Shown: positions 53,160-61,563 of the stretch, piece by piece | Position numbering within the stretch: the first letter of the stretch is position 1 | Layout of the letters: the number at the start of each line of letters is the position of its first letter | Source of the DNA: Levilinea saccharolytica | GTDB taxonomy: Bacteria > Chloroflexota > Anaerolineae > Anaerolineales > Anaerolineaceae | Length of the DNA: 64,000 bases | Direction: 5' to 3' | Assembly: GCF_001306035.1 (NCBI RefSeq) | Contig: NZ_LGCM01000014.1 | Coordinates: 124,501 to 188,500, forward strand | The notes under the pieces: model-generated | The model's input: the letters and a program-made list of their open reading frames with translations, nothing else | Told to the model about the DNA's origin: nothing | Databases searched by the model: none | Made by a program: the position numbers and the translations under genes

Positions 53160-54623
53160 CTAGGGCGGCGGGATGGTGAAGGTCACCGTGGGCGAAGGCG
53201 TGAGGGTGATGGTGGGAGTCAGTGTGATGGTGTGGGTCAGTGTGATGGTGGGGGTCAGCGTGATGGTAGGCGTGGCCGAGATCGTCGGCGTGGTGGAAAT
53301 GGTGGGTGTGGTGGAGATGGTCGGCGTGGCCGAGATGGTGGGCGTGCGCGTGATGGTTCCGGTGCGCGTGGCCGTGCGCGTGGCGGTGATCGTGCGCGTG
53401 CGGGTGATGGTGCGCGTCAGGGTGATGGTGCGCGTGCGCGTGATGGTGCGGGTGGGGGTGATGGTGCGCGTGCGGGTGGGCGTGCGCGTGGGCGTCAGCG
53501 TGGGGGTCAGGGTGATGGTGGCGGTGGGGGAACGGGTCAGCTCATATTGCAGGGTCAGCACGCGGTCGGTGACCGGGCCTGGGTCGTTCAAGAAATCCGC
53601 GGCCTGCTGCAGCACCGGACGAATGCGTTCGCGGTTGGGCAAAAACACCATCGCCCCTCCCTGCCCCGGCAGGCTCCAGGCCGAGATGTCGGCCCGCGAA
53701 AGGGTGTACAGTCCCAAACGGCCCACATCCGCCACACGCAGCGCCAGGGGGATATTTTCCACCAGGTCGGCCGGGGTCAAATTGGTCGCCAGCACCGCTT
53801 GATAGCGCTTGCTCAGTTCATCCAGGCGGCTCAAGGCCCCACCCTGCGCCATGCGCATGAAGATCAGCTCAAACACCTGCAGTTGGCGGATATTGCGGTC
53901 AATTTCGTCATTCTCCTCACGGAAGCTGACGTAGCACAGCAGCTTTTGCCCGTCCATGCGCACCGGGCCGGCGCGGATGCCGCCGCAGGCTTCGGGGTAG
54001 TCGCGCAGCACGGTGATTTCTAAACCGCCTTCCTCATCTACGTAATCGCTGAAGAGGTCGGCGTTCACCAGGGCAAAATCATCCACCGGCAGGCCGAAGT
54101 TATAGCGCAGGGTTTGCTGAAGCAGATCCAGGCCGCCCAGCCCATAGGCGGTTTGGATGCGCTGCATGGTGTGGCCGGGCAGATAGCCCATCAGGTCCGC
54201 AGGCAGGGCCACCACGCTGGCGCGCCCAAAGCGCGGGTGGTACAGAATCAGCAGCATGGCGTCTGTGCGCCCCACAAAGGGCGCGTCTTGATCCGTGCCC
54301 ATCAGCACCAGCACGCGCACCTCATCCCCCAGGTTCAGCGGGGCTTCCGGCGGCGGGATGGGCAGAACCGGCGTTTGGCGCGGGGCGGGATAATCCTGCC
54401 AGACGGGCAGGTCGGGGTTCAGACCAAAGGTGGGGGAAAGCACCGGGCTGGGCTGGGCCGTGGCCGAAGCCGTGGGTGCGGGCGGCGGGCTGGCAGAAGG
54501 GGTGGGAGTGGGCGCGGGGGCCGACAGCCAGGCGCAGCTCACCGCCAGCAGCAGCGAACCGGCCGCCAGGCAAACCGCCAGGCAGCGGCGGGTGATCACA
54601 CGGGCGGACGGGGCGGCGCACAT
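53160..54623 (-). CDS. LytR-CpsA-Psr family protein with a long Thr-Pro repeat tail
   Basis: A 487-residue lipoprotein-like or anchored protein (VCLAAGSLLLAVSC ends in a lipobox-like Cys), with a Pro/Thr linker and then an LCP domain at about residues 85-340 (VLVLMGTDQDAPFVGRTDAM, SVVALPADLMGYLP, IRAGPVRMDGQKLLCYVSFR). LCP enzymes attach glycopolymers to the cell wall. Residues about 360-487 are dozens of Thr-Pro/Thr-Arg-Thr-Ile repeats, likely O-glycosylated and wall-spanning. ATG 54623 follows a -10 box after six bases, so the mRNA is probably leaderless; longer starts lie in the promoter. Confidence 0.8.
   Translation of the reverse strand: MCAAPSARVITRRCLAVCLAAGSLLLAVSCAWLSAPAPTPTPSASPPPAPTASATAQPSPVLSPTFGLNPDLPVWQDYPAPRQTPVLPIPPPEAPLNLGDEVRVLVLMGTDQDAPFVGRTDAMLLILYHPRFGRASVVALPADLMGYLPGHTMQRIQTAYGLGGLDLLQQTLRYNFGLPVDDFALVNADLFSDYVDEEGGLEITVLRDYPEACGGIRAGPVRMDGQKLLCYVSFREENDEIDRNIRQLQVFELIFMRMAQGGALSRLDELSKRYQAVLATNLTPADLVENIPLALRVADVGRLGLYTLSRADISAWSLPGQGGAMVFLPNRERIRPVLQQAADFLNDPGPVTDRVLTLQYELTRSPTATITLTPTLTPTRTPTRTRTITPTRTITRTRTITLTRTITRTRTITATRTATRTGTITRTPTISATPTISTTPTISTTPTISATPTITLTPTITLTHTITLTPTITLTPSPTVTFTIPPP
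53170..53540. repeat. Degenerate tandem DNA repeat encoding the Thr-Pro tail
   Basis: About 18-24-base units rich in GGTGATGGT, GTGCGCGT and GTGGGGGTC repeat for ~370 bases with no spacers. On the minus strand each unit encodes TPTIT or TRTIT words. Confidence 0.85.
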
Positions 54624-54629
54624 AAGGGC

Positions 54630-54635
54630 ATTATA
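54630..54635 (-). promoter_or_regulatory. -10 box of the LCP gene, leaderless arrangement
   Basis: TATAAT on the minus strand lies six bases before the chosen ATG at 54623. Confidence 0.5.
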
Positions 54636-54645
54636 GCACGCGCCC

Positions 54646-57129
54646 TCAGGGGCGCGCCGTCCAATCCCCGTCGCGCGGGCAAAGCGCCACCCATTCGCGC
54701 GAAGTCCACAGGTCAAAGCGCGGTGGGGTCCACACAGCATCCTGCACCGGACATTCGTATTTCCCCAGGCGCACCATCTCACCTTCCAAGGCCACCACCA
54801 GATCTTCGTTCATCCACGGTTCAAAGATCACCAGCACATCCGGCTGGCGGATGCGCGCAGCCAGTTCGGGGGAGAATTTCGGCTCTGTCACCACCGCCCG
54901 ATCCAACTGTTCCTGAGAAGGCGGCAGGCGGTAAATGTCGCGCAGCACGCGGATGCCGTCAATGCCCCAGTCCTCTTCGGTCAGGAACAGGTAGGTTTTG
55001 TTTGCATCAGCAAAGAGGGCGTGGTCGCGCTGCAGCAGGCGCACAAACAGCACCTCGATTTCGGGGATGCCCACCGTGCGCAGGCGCGAGAGGCCGTAGC
55101 CCTGATACAGATTGAGGGCCGCAACCCCCAACAGCACCGCCCCCAAAACCGCGCGCTGCAGCCCGGGCTTGCCCGGCCAGGCGTTGGCCCAGCGCCGCAT
55201 CCACCCATCCAGCGCGCTGGCCGCCATCCAGGCCCAAAACGGCAGCAGCATGAACATGCGCGTGTTGGCGGGGAACTCGCGGTCGTGGGTGGTGCCCACC
55301 AGGATCAACAGCAGGGCAAAACAGGCCAGCCCAGCGCGGGCAAAGCGTTGGCGGCCCGCCTGGCGCAGCAGCTCAAAGAAACCCAGGGTCACCAGGATCC
55401 CGCTGAGCGGGTCCATATACGATGAAACCACGAAATGCGACTCATTGGGAATGTACAGATAACCCAGGGCCGAATAGAGCAGGTTGCTGAGGAAATGCTG
55501 CCCCAAAGAGCCGCCGTTGGTCGTCAGCTCCGGCTTGTTCAGAAAGGTGCCGGGGATTTTTTCGGCCCAATAGCCGGGCTGGAAAACCAACGGCGCCAGC
55601 AGCAGAAACAAGGGGGTGAGCATCAGCCACCAGCGCCCCCAGGCCTGCCGGTCGCGGGGAAAGTCATAGAACAGCAGAAAGACCACCGGCAGGGGCAGCA
55701 CGTACAGGGCCGCCGGGTACACGTAAAAACAAAAGCCCAGGGCGGTCCCCAACAGGCTGTAGGCCATGCGGCGGCGGGTGTGGGCCGCCTCGGCGGTCAG
55801 GGCCAGCACCACCCCCATCAGAAACAGGGCCTGCAAATTGTTGTAGCCGATCTTGCTGAAGGCCATCAAATAATGAGAGCAGGCCATCCAAAAAGCCGTC
55901 AGGAAAGCCGTGCGCGGGTGGGTGAAGCGCCGGAAGAAGGCGTAAAACAGGGCAGCGGCGATGGAGATCAAAAAGATATTGCTGAAGCGCCACCCAAAGG
56001 CGTCTTTGCCCAGGATGCCCATGAAAGCGGCCTGAATGAGAGAGGAGAAATAGGGGTGGCTGCCGTACACCGCCTGACCGGAGAAGAAGCGCGACACGTG
56101 CGTGCTGAAGGTGAATTCTTCCAGCTGATCGCGGGCGTAGGTGTAAAAACTGTGCTCGTCGCCAATGGCGGCAAACTGCCAGGAGAGGATTTGCAGGGAA
56201 TACAGCACCAGCGCCAGCAAGACCAGCCACGCGGCGGCGGGCACGCGGGCGCGCTGCGGCCACAAGGCCGCCAAAGCCAGGGCCAGGAAGGCCCCCAGTC
56301 CCCAGGCCGCGGCGCTCTGGCTCCAGGTGAGGGCGCGCAGGAACAGCGTCAGGGCAACGATCACCAGAGCAAACAGCCAGGGCCAGGCGGGCATTCGCCC
56401 CAGGGCGGCGCGCAGGCGCACCCAGGGGAATTCCGTCAGCAGCCGCCCCAGCAGGTACAGCAGCAACGCCAGCAGCAGCTCGGCCCCGGGGTAGGTCTGG
56501 CTCAGGGCGGCGCGCCCAAAGCTGAACATGGCCAGCAGCACCGCCGCAATTTGCAGGCCGCGGCAGATCCAGCCTTCGAGCGGCGAAAGAGTCGGCAGCG
56601 GCTCTGCAATGGGGGACGGATCCGGCAGATAACCTTCGCGGTCGCGCGGTACCCAACGCAGGAAGATAAAAAGCGCCGCCAACAGGCAGGCGAACACGAT
56701 CAGGAAGTAGGAGGGCAGCGCCAGGGTTTTGAAGAAGGGAACGGCGTTCCATTCACGGTAGAGCATGTCGCGGATCTGCTCCTGCAGCCAGCGTTCGCGC
56801 AGGATGAGCCACACGGGGACAACCAGGCTGAGGATCAGTCCCAGCCCCACTGCCAGCGCGCGGGCATGGCGGCGCGCCCAGGCCGCCCAGGGCGGTGTGG
56901 GGCGCGGGCCGGGTTCATCCGGCGGGGGCTGGGGCTGCAGGGCTTGCAGTTGGGCGCGCAGGGCGTCGCGTTCGGCGCGCAGAGCCGCCACCTCGGCCCG
57001 CAGCGCGCGCACTTCCTCCGCCGTGTCCGCAGCGGGCGGCTCCGGCGGGCGAGCAGCCTCCTCCGCCAGGGGTACGGCGGGGGAACGCAGCCAGGGAAGA
57101 AGGGAAGAACGGCGTTTTGGGTTTGGCAT
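54646..57129 (-). CDS. GT39-like polytopic membrane glycosyltransferase
   Basis: An 827-residue protein. After a short coiled coil at about residues 35-70 (EEVRALRAEVAALRAERDAL) it has about a dozen hydrophobic helices (for example ALAVGLGLILSLVVPVWLIL, YFLIVFACLLAALFIFL) and, after helix five or so, a loop with GDEHSFYTYARDQ and YGSHPYFSSL, like the acidic loop of dolichol-phosphate-mannose-type protein mannosyltransferases. The ~100-residue C-terminal end is soluble. It likely glycosylates exported proteins or lipids, a good match to the Thr-Pro-rich tail of the LCP protein encoded beside it. Confidence 0.75.
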   Translation of the reverse strand: MPNPKRRSSLLPWLRSPAVPLAEEAARPPEPPAADTAEEVRALRAEVAALRAERDALRAQLQALQPQPPPDEPGPRPTPPWAAWARRHARALAVGLGLILSLVVPVWLILRERWLQEQIRDMLYREWNAVPFFKTLALPSYFLIVFACLLAALFIFLRWVPRDREGYLPDPSPIAEPLPTLSPLEGWICRGLQIAAVLLAMFSFGRAALSQTYPGAELLLALLLYLLGRLLTEFPWVRLRAALGRMPAWPWLFALVIVALTLFLRALTWSQSAAAWGLGAFLALALAALWPQRARVPAAAWLVLLALVLYSLQILSWQFAAIGDEHSFYTYARDQLEEFTFSTHVSRFFSGQAVYGSHPYFSSLIQAAFMGILGKDAFGWRFSNIFLISIAAALFYAFFRRFTHPRTAFLTAFWMACSHYLMAFSKIGYNNLQALFLMGVVLALTAEAAHTRRRMAYSLLGTALGFCFYVYPAALYVLPLPVVFLLFYDFPRDRQAWGRWWLMLTPLFLLLAPLVFQPGYWAEKIPGTFLNKPELTTNGGSLGQHFLSNLLYSALGYLYIPNESHFVVSSYMDPLSGILVTLGFFELLRQAGRQRFARAGLACFALLLILVGTTHDREFPANTRMFMLLPFWAWMAASALDGWMRRWANAWPGKPGLQRAVLGAVLLGVAALNLYQGYGLSRLRTVGIPEIEVLFVRLLQRDHALFADANKTYLFLTEEDWGIDGIRVLRDIYRLPPSQEQLDRAVVTEPKFSPELAARIRQPDVLVIFEPWMNEDLVVALEGEMVRLGKYECPVQDAVWTPPRFDLWTSREWVALCPRDGDWTARP

Positions 57130-57249
57130 ACATCCTGCTGCCCATGCAAGGGGCTGCTTTGTATTATAGCGGTTCTCCTGGCGGAAAGCGCTAAAAATCT
57201 AGGGTATAATCTTATCGTATCGTGTGCAACCAAAAAGCGAGCGGATTCT

Positions 57250-58194
57250 GTGGCCCGTAAACGAACCCCTGAAGAACTGACAATCGAAGAACTGCGCCAG
57301 CTGCTGATTGAAAAGCGGCGCGCAGAACGTCAGACGCGTCTGGAACGCTACCGCGTGACCGGGCGGGTGGTGATGGTAGAGCCTCAGCCCGCGGCTGTGC
57401 CCCTGGAACGCCTGCGCAGCGGGGGAGCGGCGGCGGACGAAGAGGGGGAGGACGAATGGGAAGAACCGCGCCGGGGCCGTGCGGCCCCCACCGCACGGCG
57501 CACGCGTCAGCCCCGCAGTTGGGTGGACCGGCTGCTGCTGGGGGTGGAGGTTGCCGCGGTGCTGGGGCTGGTGTTTGTGCTGCTCAACGGCATGAACTCC
57601 CTGCGCAGTTTAAATCAGGAAGTGGCTTCGGCGCTGATCCAGCCCACCCTGACGCCCACGCCGCTGATCATGGCGGTGGTGCTGCCCTCCGGCCACACCC
57701 CGCCCAACGCGCCGGGGGGCGTGCAGCCCAACGATGCAGAAATTCCCGAACACCTGCGGCCGCTGGTGCAGTCCCTGGCCAATTTGCCCGCCCCCACGGC
57801 CGGCCCTCAGCAAGCCGTACGCATCCAGATCCCCGCCATTGGGGTGGATCACCCGGTGGTGCAGGGGGACGGCTTTGAGCAATTAAAGAAAGGCGTGGGT
57901 CAAAGCGCCGGAACCCCCAACCCCGGACAGGATGGGAATATTGTGCTCTCGGCGCATAATGACGTGTTCGGCGAAATTTTCCGCCATCTGGATCGTTTGA
58001 ACCCGGGCGATGAGGTGATTTTGTTCACCAGCCAACGCACCTACACCTACATCGTGCAGCAAACCCAGGTTGTGGAGCCGACTCGAGTGGAAGTTATGGC
58101 CCAGACTCGCGAACCTGTGGTAACATTGATATCCTGCTACCCTTATATGGTGGACGACCAGCGCATTGTGGTCAGCGCGGCGCTGCAAGAATAA
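57250..58194 (+). CDS. Sortase (class D/E-like)
   Basis: A 314-residue protein. A basic and acidic cytoplasmic N-terminus, one anchor helix (VEVAAVLGLVFVLLNGM, about residues 98-116), a linker, and a C-terminal sortase domain with His in IVLSAHNDVF, the nucleophile Cys in TLISCYPY and Arg in DQRIVVSA. It joins surface proteins by transpeptidation. GTG 57250 is used because it is the first plausible start after the -10 box TATAAT at 57205; the open frame reaching back to 55435 is antisense to the GT39-like gene. Confidence 0.88.
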   Translation: MARKRTPEELTIEELRQLLIEKRRAERQTRLERYRVTGRVVMVEPQPAAVPLERLRSGGAAADEEGEDEWEEPRRGRAAPTARRTRQPRSWVDRLLLGVEVAAVLGLVFVLLNGMNSLRSLNQEVASALIQPTLTPTPLIMAVVLPSGHTPPNAPGGVQPNDAEIPEHLRPLVQSLANLPAPTAGPQQAVRIQIPAIGVDHPVVQGDGFEQLKKGVGQSAGTPNPGQDGNIVLSAHNDVFGEIFRHLDRLNPGDEVILFTSQRTYTYIVQQTQVVEPTRVEVMAQTREPVVTLISCYPYMVDDQRIVVSAALQE

Positions 58195-58231
58195 GGGCCG
58201 CAGCGCGAAAATCATTGTAAGGAGAGTTTGC

Positions 58232-58441
58232 ATGTCCAAGAAGAACAAACGCCAGGTTTCTCGCAGTGAAGTTGCCGCTCCGGTTGCGGCGGCCCCCAGC
58301 GCCCCCGTTGCTCCGCGCTCGTCCCTGACGACGGAATTCAACCCGGATTATGGGTATGTGATCAGCGACCTCAAGCGCATCGGCATCCTGGCCGGCTCGT
58401 TCATCGCCGTGCTGGTGATTCTGTCTTTCATCATTCGCTAA
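58232..58441 (+). CDS. Small tail-anchored membrane protein
   Basis: A 69-residue protein: a basic, Ala/Pro-rich N-terminus, then one C-terminal hydrophobic helix (IGILAGSFIAVLVILSFIIR). AAGGAGAG lies seven bases before ATG 58232. It follows the sortase gene by 37 bases and is closed by a strong terminator, so the two are one unit. The function is unknown; a small partner for the sortase is conceivable. Confidence 0.7.
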   Translation: MSKKNKRQVSRSEVAAPVAAAPSAPVAPRSSLTTEFNPDYGYVISDLKRIGILAGSFIAVLVILSFIIR

Positions 58442-58455
58442 TTCAACCTTCCCTG

Positions 58456-58490
58456 CGGGCCATGTCTTCACCCTGGACATGGCCCGTTTT
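58456..58490 (+). terminator. Terminator after the sortase operon
   Basis: CGGGCCATGTC (58456-58466) pairs perfectly with GACATGGCCCG (58476-58486), loop of nine, followed by TTTTG. An ATG at 58479 lies within the right arm. Confidence 0.8.
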
Positions 58491-58508
58491 GTGTTCCCCA
58501 CCCCTCTG

Positions 58509-59576
58509 ATGAGCCCCAGTTTTTCCCCCGGATCGGGCGATATTGCCCCCGAAGTGTTGGCCGCCCAGGCGCGCCCGGCCTTGCCGTGCCCCGGCGGTGA
58601 ATTGGACGCGCTGCTGCAAAGCCTGGCCGAACGCATGCAGCCGCTGCTGGGCACCGCGCGTCCGGTGTATTTTTTGGGCAGCAGCGCCAGCGGGCTGATG
58701 GAAGCCGCCGTGCGCAACCTGGTGGAGGGCACGCTCTTGGTCAGTGTGGGCGGCCCCGCGGGTGAACGCTGGGCGCGCGTGGCGGCGGGCTGCGGCAGGA
58801 CGGTGGAACGTCTGGAGGTGGATTGGGGTGAGACCCTTTCCGCAGAGAAGCTGGCGGCGGCCCTGCAGGCCCAACCCTATCCGGCGGTGGCCCTGACCCA
58901 CCACGAAACCGCCACCGGCACGCTCAACCCGGTTGCCGAATGGGCCGAGGCGGTGCGCCAGGCCAGCCCCGATACCCTCATCCTGGTGGACGCCGCCTCT
59001 TCGCTGGGCGGGCTGCCGGTAGAGATGGACGCCTGGGGGGCCGATTTTGTGCTGGGGGTCTCACAGCACGCCTTAAATGTGCCGCCGGGATTGGGCATCT
59101 TCAGCGTTTCGGCGCGGGCCTTGGAGCGGGCGGCGCAGGTGGCCGGGCGGGGCTGGTATTTTGACCTGCTCACCCTGGAACGTCAGCGCCTGCGCGACCA
59201 AACCCAGGACTGTCCGCCGCTGGGCCTGCTCTACGCCCTGGATGTGCAGTTAGACCGCATGCAGGCCGAGGGGCTGACCCTGCGCTGGGCGCGGCACGCC
59301 GCCCTGGGGCAGAGACTGCGCGAGTGGGCCGAAAGCCGCGGGATGCCCCTGCTGGCCCCCGCCGCGGCCCAGTCCCCGTTGGTGAGCTGCCTGCAGAACC
59401 GCCTGGGGCTGGATGTGGCCGCCCTCAACCGCTATTTGCAGCCGCGCGGACTGCGCGTGGGGCAGGGCGTGGGCATGCTGCGCGACCGCACCATCCGCGT
59501 GGCCCACGGGGGTGAACTGCAGCTGCACGATCTTGAGGCTTTGTTGAACGCTTTCGATTCGTTCCTGACGCAGTAA
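58509..59576 (+). CDS. Class V aminotransferase-fold protein lacking the PLP lysine
   Basis: A 355-residue fold-type I protein of the alanine-glyoxylate/serine-pyruvate group: ETATGTLNPVAEWAEA, VDAASSLGGLPVEMDAWG and a C-terminal RIRVAHGG-like RVAHGGELQLHDLEALL. Where the family has the Lys that binds pyridoxal phosphate (SQKALMxPPG) this protein has SQHALNVPPG; the His codon is CAC at 59067-59069. It may no longer be an aminotransferase. I start at ATG 58509 (MSPSFSPGSG, where the family consensus begins) because ATG 58479 lies in the terminator hairpin. Confidence 0.75.
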   Translation: MSPSFSPGSGDIAPEVLAAQARPALPCPGGELDALLQSLAERMQPLLGTARPVYFLGSSASGLMEAAVRNLVEGTLLVSVGGPAGERWARVAAGCGRTVERLEVDWGETLSAEKLAAALQAQPYPAVALTHHETATGTLNPVAEWAEAVRQASPDTLILVDAASSLGGLPVEMDAWGADFVLGVSQHALNVPPGLGIFSVSARALERAAQVAGRGWYFDLLTLERQRLRDQTQDCPPLGLLYALDVQLDRMQAEGLTLRWARHAALGQRLREWAESRGMPLLAPAAAQSPLVSCLQNRLGLDVAALNRYLQPRGLRVGQGVGMLRDRTIRVAHGGELQLHDLEALLNAFDSFLTQ

Positions 59577-59624
59577 CAGCGCTTTTTCCAACCATTCATG
59601 TAGACGAAAAGACAGGAGGGTGAC

Positions 59625-60377
59625 ATGCAGCCGTTCTCAACCCGTGGGTTAAGCCAGGCGCTGACGTTTCCATTTCGCGGCAGCAAGTTTCTGATCGCCT
59701 GCCTGGTCACGTTCAGCGCGTTTTTCATCCCCTTTGTGCCCTATCTGGCCTTGCGCGGTTATTCCTTCCGCATCATGAAGCGCGTCCTCCAGGAGGACGG
59801 GCAGCTGGATATGCCGGAATGGGATGACTGGGGCCAGTTCCTGAAAGACGGGCTGCGCCTGTGGGGCGCGAACCTGGTGTACAGCCTGCCCCTGCTGGTG
59901 CTGTGGGCGGGGGTGTTCACCCTGTACGCGCTGTTCATGGTCACCCTCATCGCCGCTTCAGCGGGCCGCGAAAGCGATATTCTGGCTGCGTTTTCGGTGT
60001 TGGGCACCTTTTTCCCGATTCTGATGGGCGTGGTGCTGCTGGGGATGATGATCTTTCAGGCCGTGCTGTACTTCTTCCTGCCGGTGATCAACGCCCACCT
60101 GGTGGCCAAAGACCGCTTCGGCGCGGCCTTTGCCGTGGGCGAATGGGGGCGCGTGCTCAAGGCCAATTTTGGCGGGTTCGCCATTTTGTTTTTGCTGTCG
60201 ATCGGCGGCTTTTTCGTTTTTATGTACGTTTTTCAGTTTCTGTACATGACCCTGGTGCTGTGCGCGCTGCTGCCCTTTGTGTCGGCGGCCTTTATCGCTT
60301 ACACCACGCTGGTGGTGGACGGCCTTTCGGCGCTGCTGTACCGCGAGGGGCTGGAGCAGCAGGACGAAGCAAAATGA
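59625..60377 (+). CDS. DUF4013 family membrane protein
   Basis: A 250-residue protein with about five hydrophobic segments (FLIACLVTFSAFFIPFVPYL, LVYSLPLLVLWAGVFTLYALF, LLGMMIFQAVLYFFLPVI, FAILFLLSIGGFFVFMYVF, LVLCALLPFVSAAFIAYTTL) and the conserved DUF4013 opening (ALRGYSFRIMKRVL, then MPEWDDWGQFLKDGLRLW). Function unknown in the family. AGGAGGG precedes the ATG. Confidence 0.85.
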   Translation: MQPFSTRGLSQALTFPFRGSKFLIACLVTFSAFFIPFVPYLALRGYSFRIMKRVLQEDGQLDMPEWDDWGQFLKDGLRLWGANLVYSLPLLVLWAGVFTLYALFMVTLIAASAGRESDILAAFSVLGTFFPILMGVVLLGMMIFQAVLYFFLPVINAHLVAKDRFGAAFAVGEWGRVLKANFGGFAILFLLSIGGFFVFMYVFQFLYMTLVLCALLPFVSAAFIAYTTLVVDGLSALLYREGLEQQDEAK

Positions 60378-60560
60378 CATCATTTGAACATGTCACTGCG
60401 AGGCCCCGCCTTTTGGGGCCGCGGCAGTCTCTACGCTGAGGGAAGAGATCGCCACAGCCCCCAAAGAACGGGGGCTTCGCGATGACATGCAAAGGACCCT
60501 CGGCAGTCTCTACCCTGAGATCGCTTCACTTCGTTCGCGATGACATGCAAAGATGGTCGC
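60378..60560. repeat. Intergenic repeat, copy 2 and a partial copy
   Basis: It contains TTTTGGGGCCGCGGCAGTCT, GAGGGAAGAGATCGCC, CTTCGCGATGACATGCAAAG and, after a partial repeat, CTTCGTTCGCGATGACATGC. The order matches the unit at 31540-31715. The palindromic GGGG/CCCC parts would form hairpins in RNA. Confidence 0.65.
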
Positions 60561-60564
60561 GCCC

Positions 60565-61476
60565 CTACACCTTTTCCAGCGGACGGAAACCCTCTCCCAG
60601 GGCCTCATTGGCCTGCCCAATCACCATAAACGCGTTGGGGTCAGCCTCGCGCACCAACTCCTTCAACTGATTGACCTCCGAACGCGTCACCACGCAGTAC
60701 AGCACCGGCCGCTGTTCCCCGGTGTACCCACCGGTGGCCTCCAACAACGTCACCCCGCGCTCCAACACCGTCAGCACCCGCTGGGTCACCTCCTGCGGTA
60801 GGGCGGTGATGATCATGGCGGTGCGGTAAATATTACCGCCTTCCGAGGCCATCTCGGCTGCCAGCCCGCTGACGTAAATCACCACCACGCCGTACAGGGC
60901 GTGTTCCCAGTCAAAGGCGATACCGCCCAGCAGCACCACCAGGGTGTCGGTGATCATGTAAGACTGCGAGATGGAAATGCCCAGACGGTGATTGAGGATG
61001 CGACCCAAAATGTCGGAGCCGCCGCTGGTGCCCTTGCCGCGGTACACAATCCCCAGGCCAATGCCCAACACCACGCCGCCGTAGATGCTGTTCAAGAACA
61101 GGTCATCCGTGACCCCGCCCGCGGGGAGAAAGACCACCAGCAGATCGGTGAGAAACGAGAATGAGGCGATGGCCGCCGCCGTGCGCAGGGCGAAGCGCAC
61201 CCCGCCCAAATAGCGCCAGCCGAGCACGAACAGGGGCACATTCCCCACAAAGACCATCAAACCGATGGGCCAGCCAGTGAAGAAATTGATAATTTGGGCC
61301 GCGCCGCTGACCCCACCGCTGACCAGCGTGGCGGGGATGAGGAACAGACGCAGCGCCAGCGCCTGAATCAGCGTCCCCAAAAGCACCAGGGCATAATCCT
61401 GCACAGATTTTCGTGAAAAACGCACCGACCGCGCCAGGTCGCGCAGCGTCTCGTGAGCTGCCGGTTGAACTTTCAT
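60565..61476 (-). CDS. YitT family membrane protein (DUF161 + DUF2179)
   Basis: A 303-residue protein with five to six N-terminal helices and two internally repeated GGVSGAAQII / GGSDILGRIL motifs of the YitT fold, then the cytoplasmic DUF2179 domain (IYRTAMIITALPQEVTQRVL, LEATGGYTGEQRPVLYCVV). The ligand is unknown; DUF2179 domains often bind small ligands. It is convergent with the DUF4013 gene. Confidence 0.9.
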   Translation of the reverse strand: MKVQPAAHETLRDLARSVRFSRKSVQDYALVLLGTLIQALALRLFLIPATLVSGGVSGAAQIINFFTGWPIGLMVFVGNVPLFVLGWRYLGGVRFALRTAAAIASFSFLTDLLVVFLPAGGVTDDLFLNSIYGGVVLGIGLGIVYRGKGTSGGSDILGRILNHRLGISISQSYMITDTLVVLLGGIAFDWEHALYGVVVIYVSGLAAEMASEGGNIYRTAMIITALPQEVTQRVLTVLERGVTLLEATGGYTGEQRPVLYCVVTRSEVNQLKELVREADPNAFMVIGQANEALGEGFRPLEKV

Positions 61477-61563
61477 AGCCTACCCTCCATAGAATGCGGA
61501 GATGGATTATAAACGGCAGTGGTCGTTTGCGAAAGTGGCAAAATTCCCCGCGGCGGCGAGGGA

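Noticed and set aside
53170-53540. Possible CRISPR array
   Set aside because: The repeats are short, degenerate and directly adjacent, with no unique spacers, and they encode a protein tail.
53142-54023. Gly/Arg-rich plus-strand frame
   Set aside because: It is the antisense of the LCP gene's Thr-Pro repeat; the composition is a by-product of the DNA repeat.
55435-57249. Long plus-strand frame ahead of the sortase
   Set aside because: It is antisense to the GT39-like gene and has a low-complexity Gln/Gly/His composition; only the part from GTG 57250 has sortase features.
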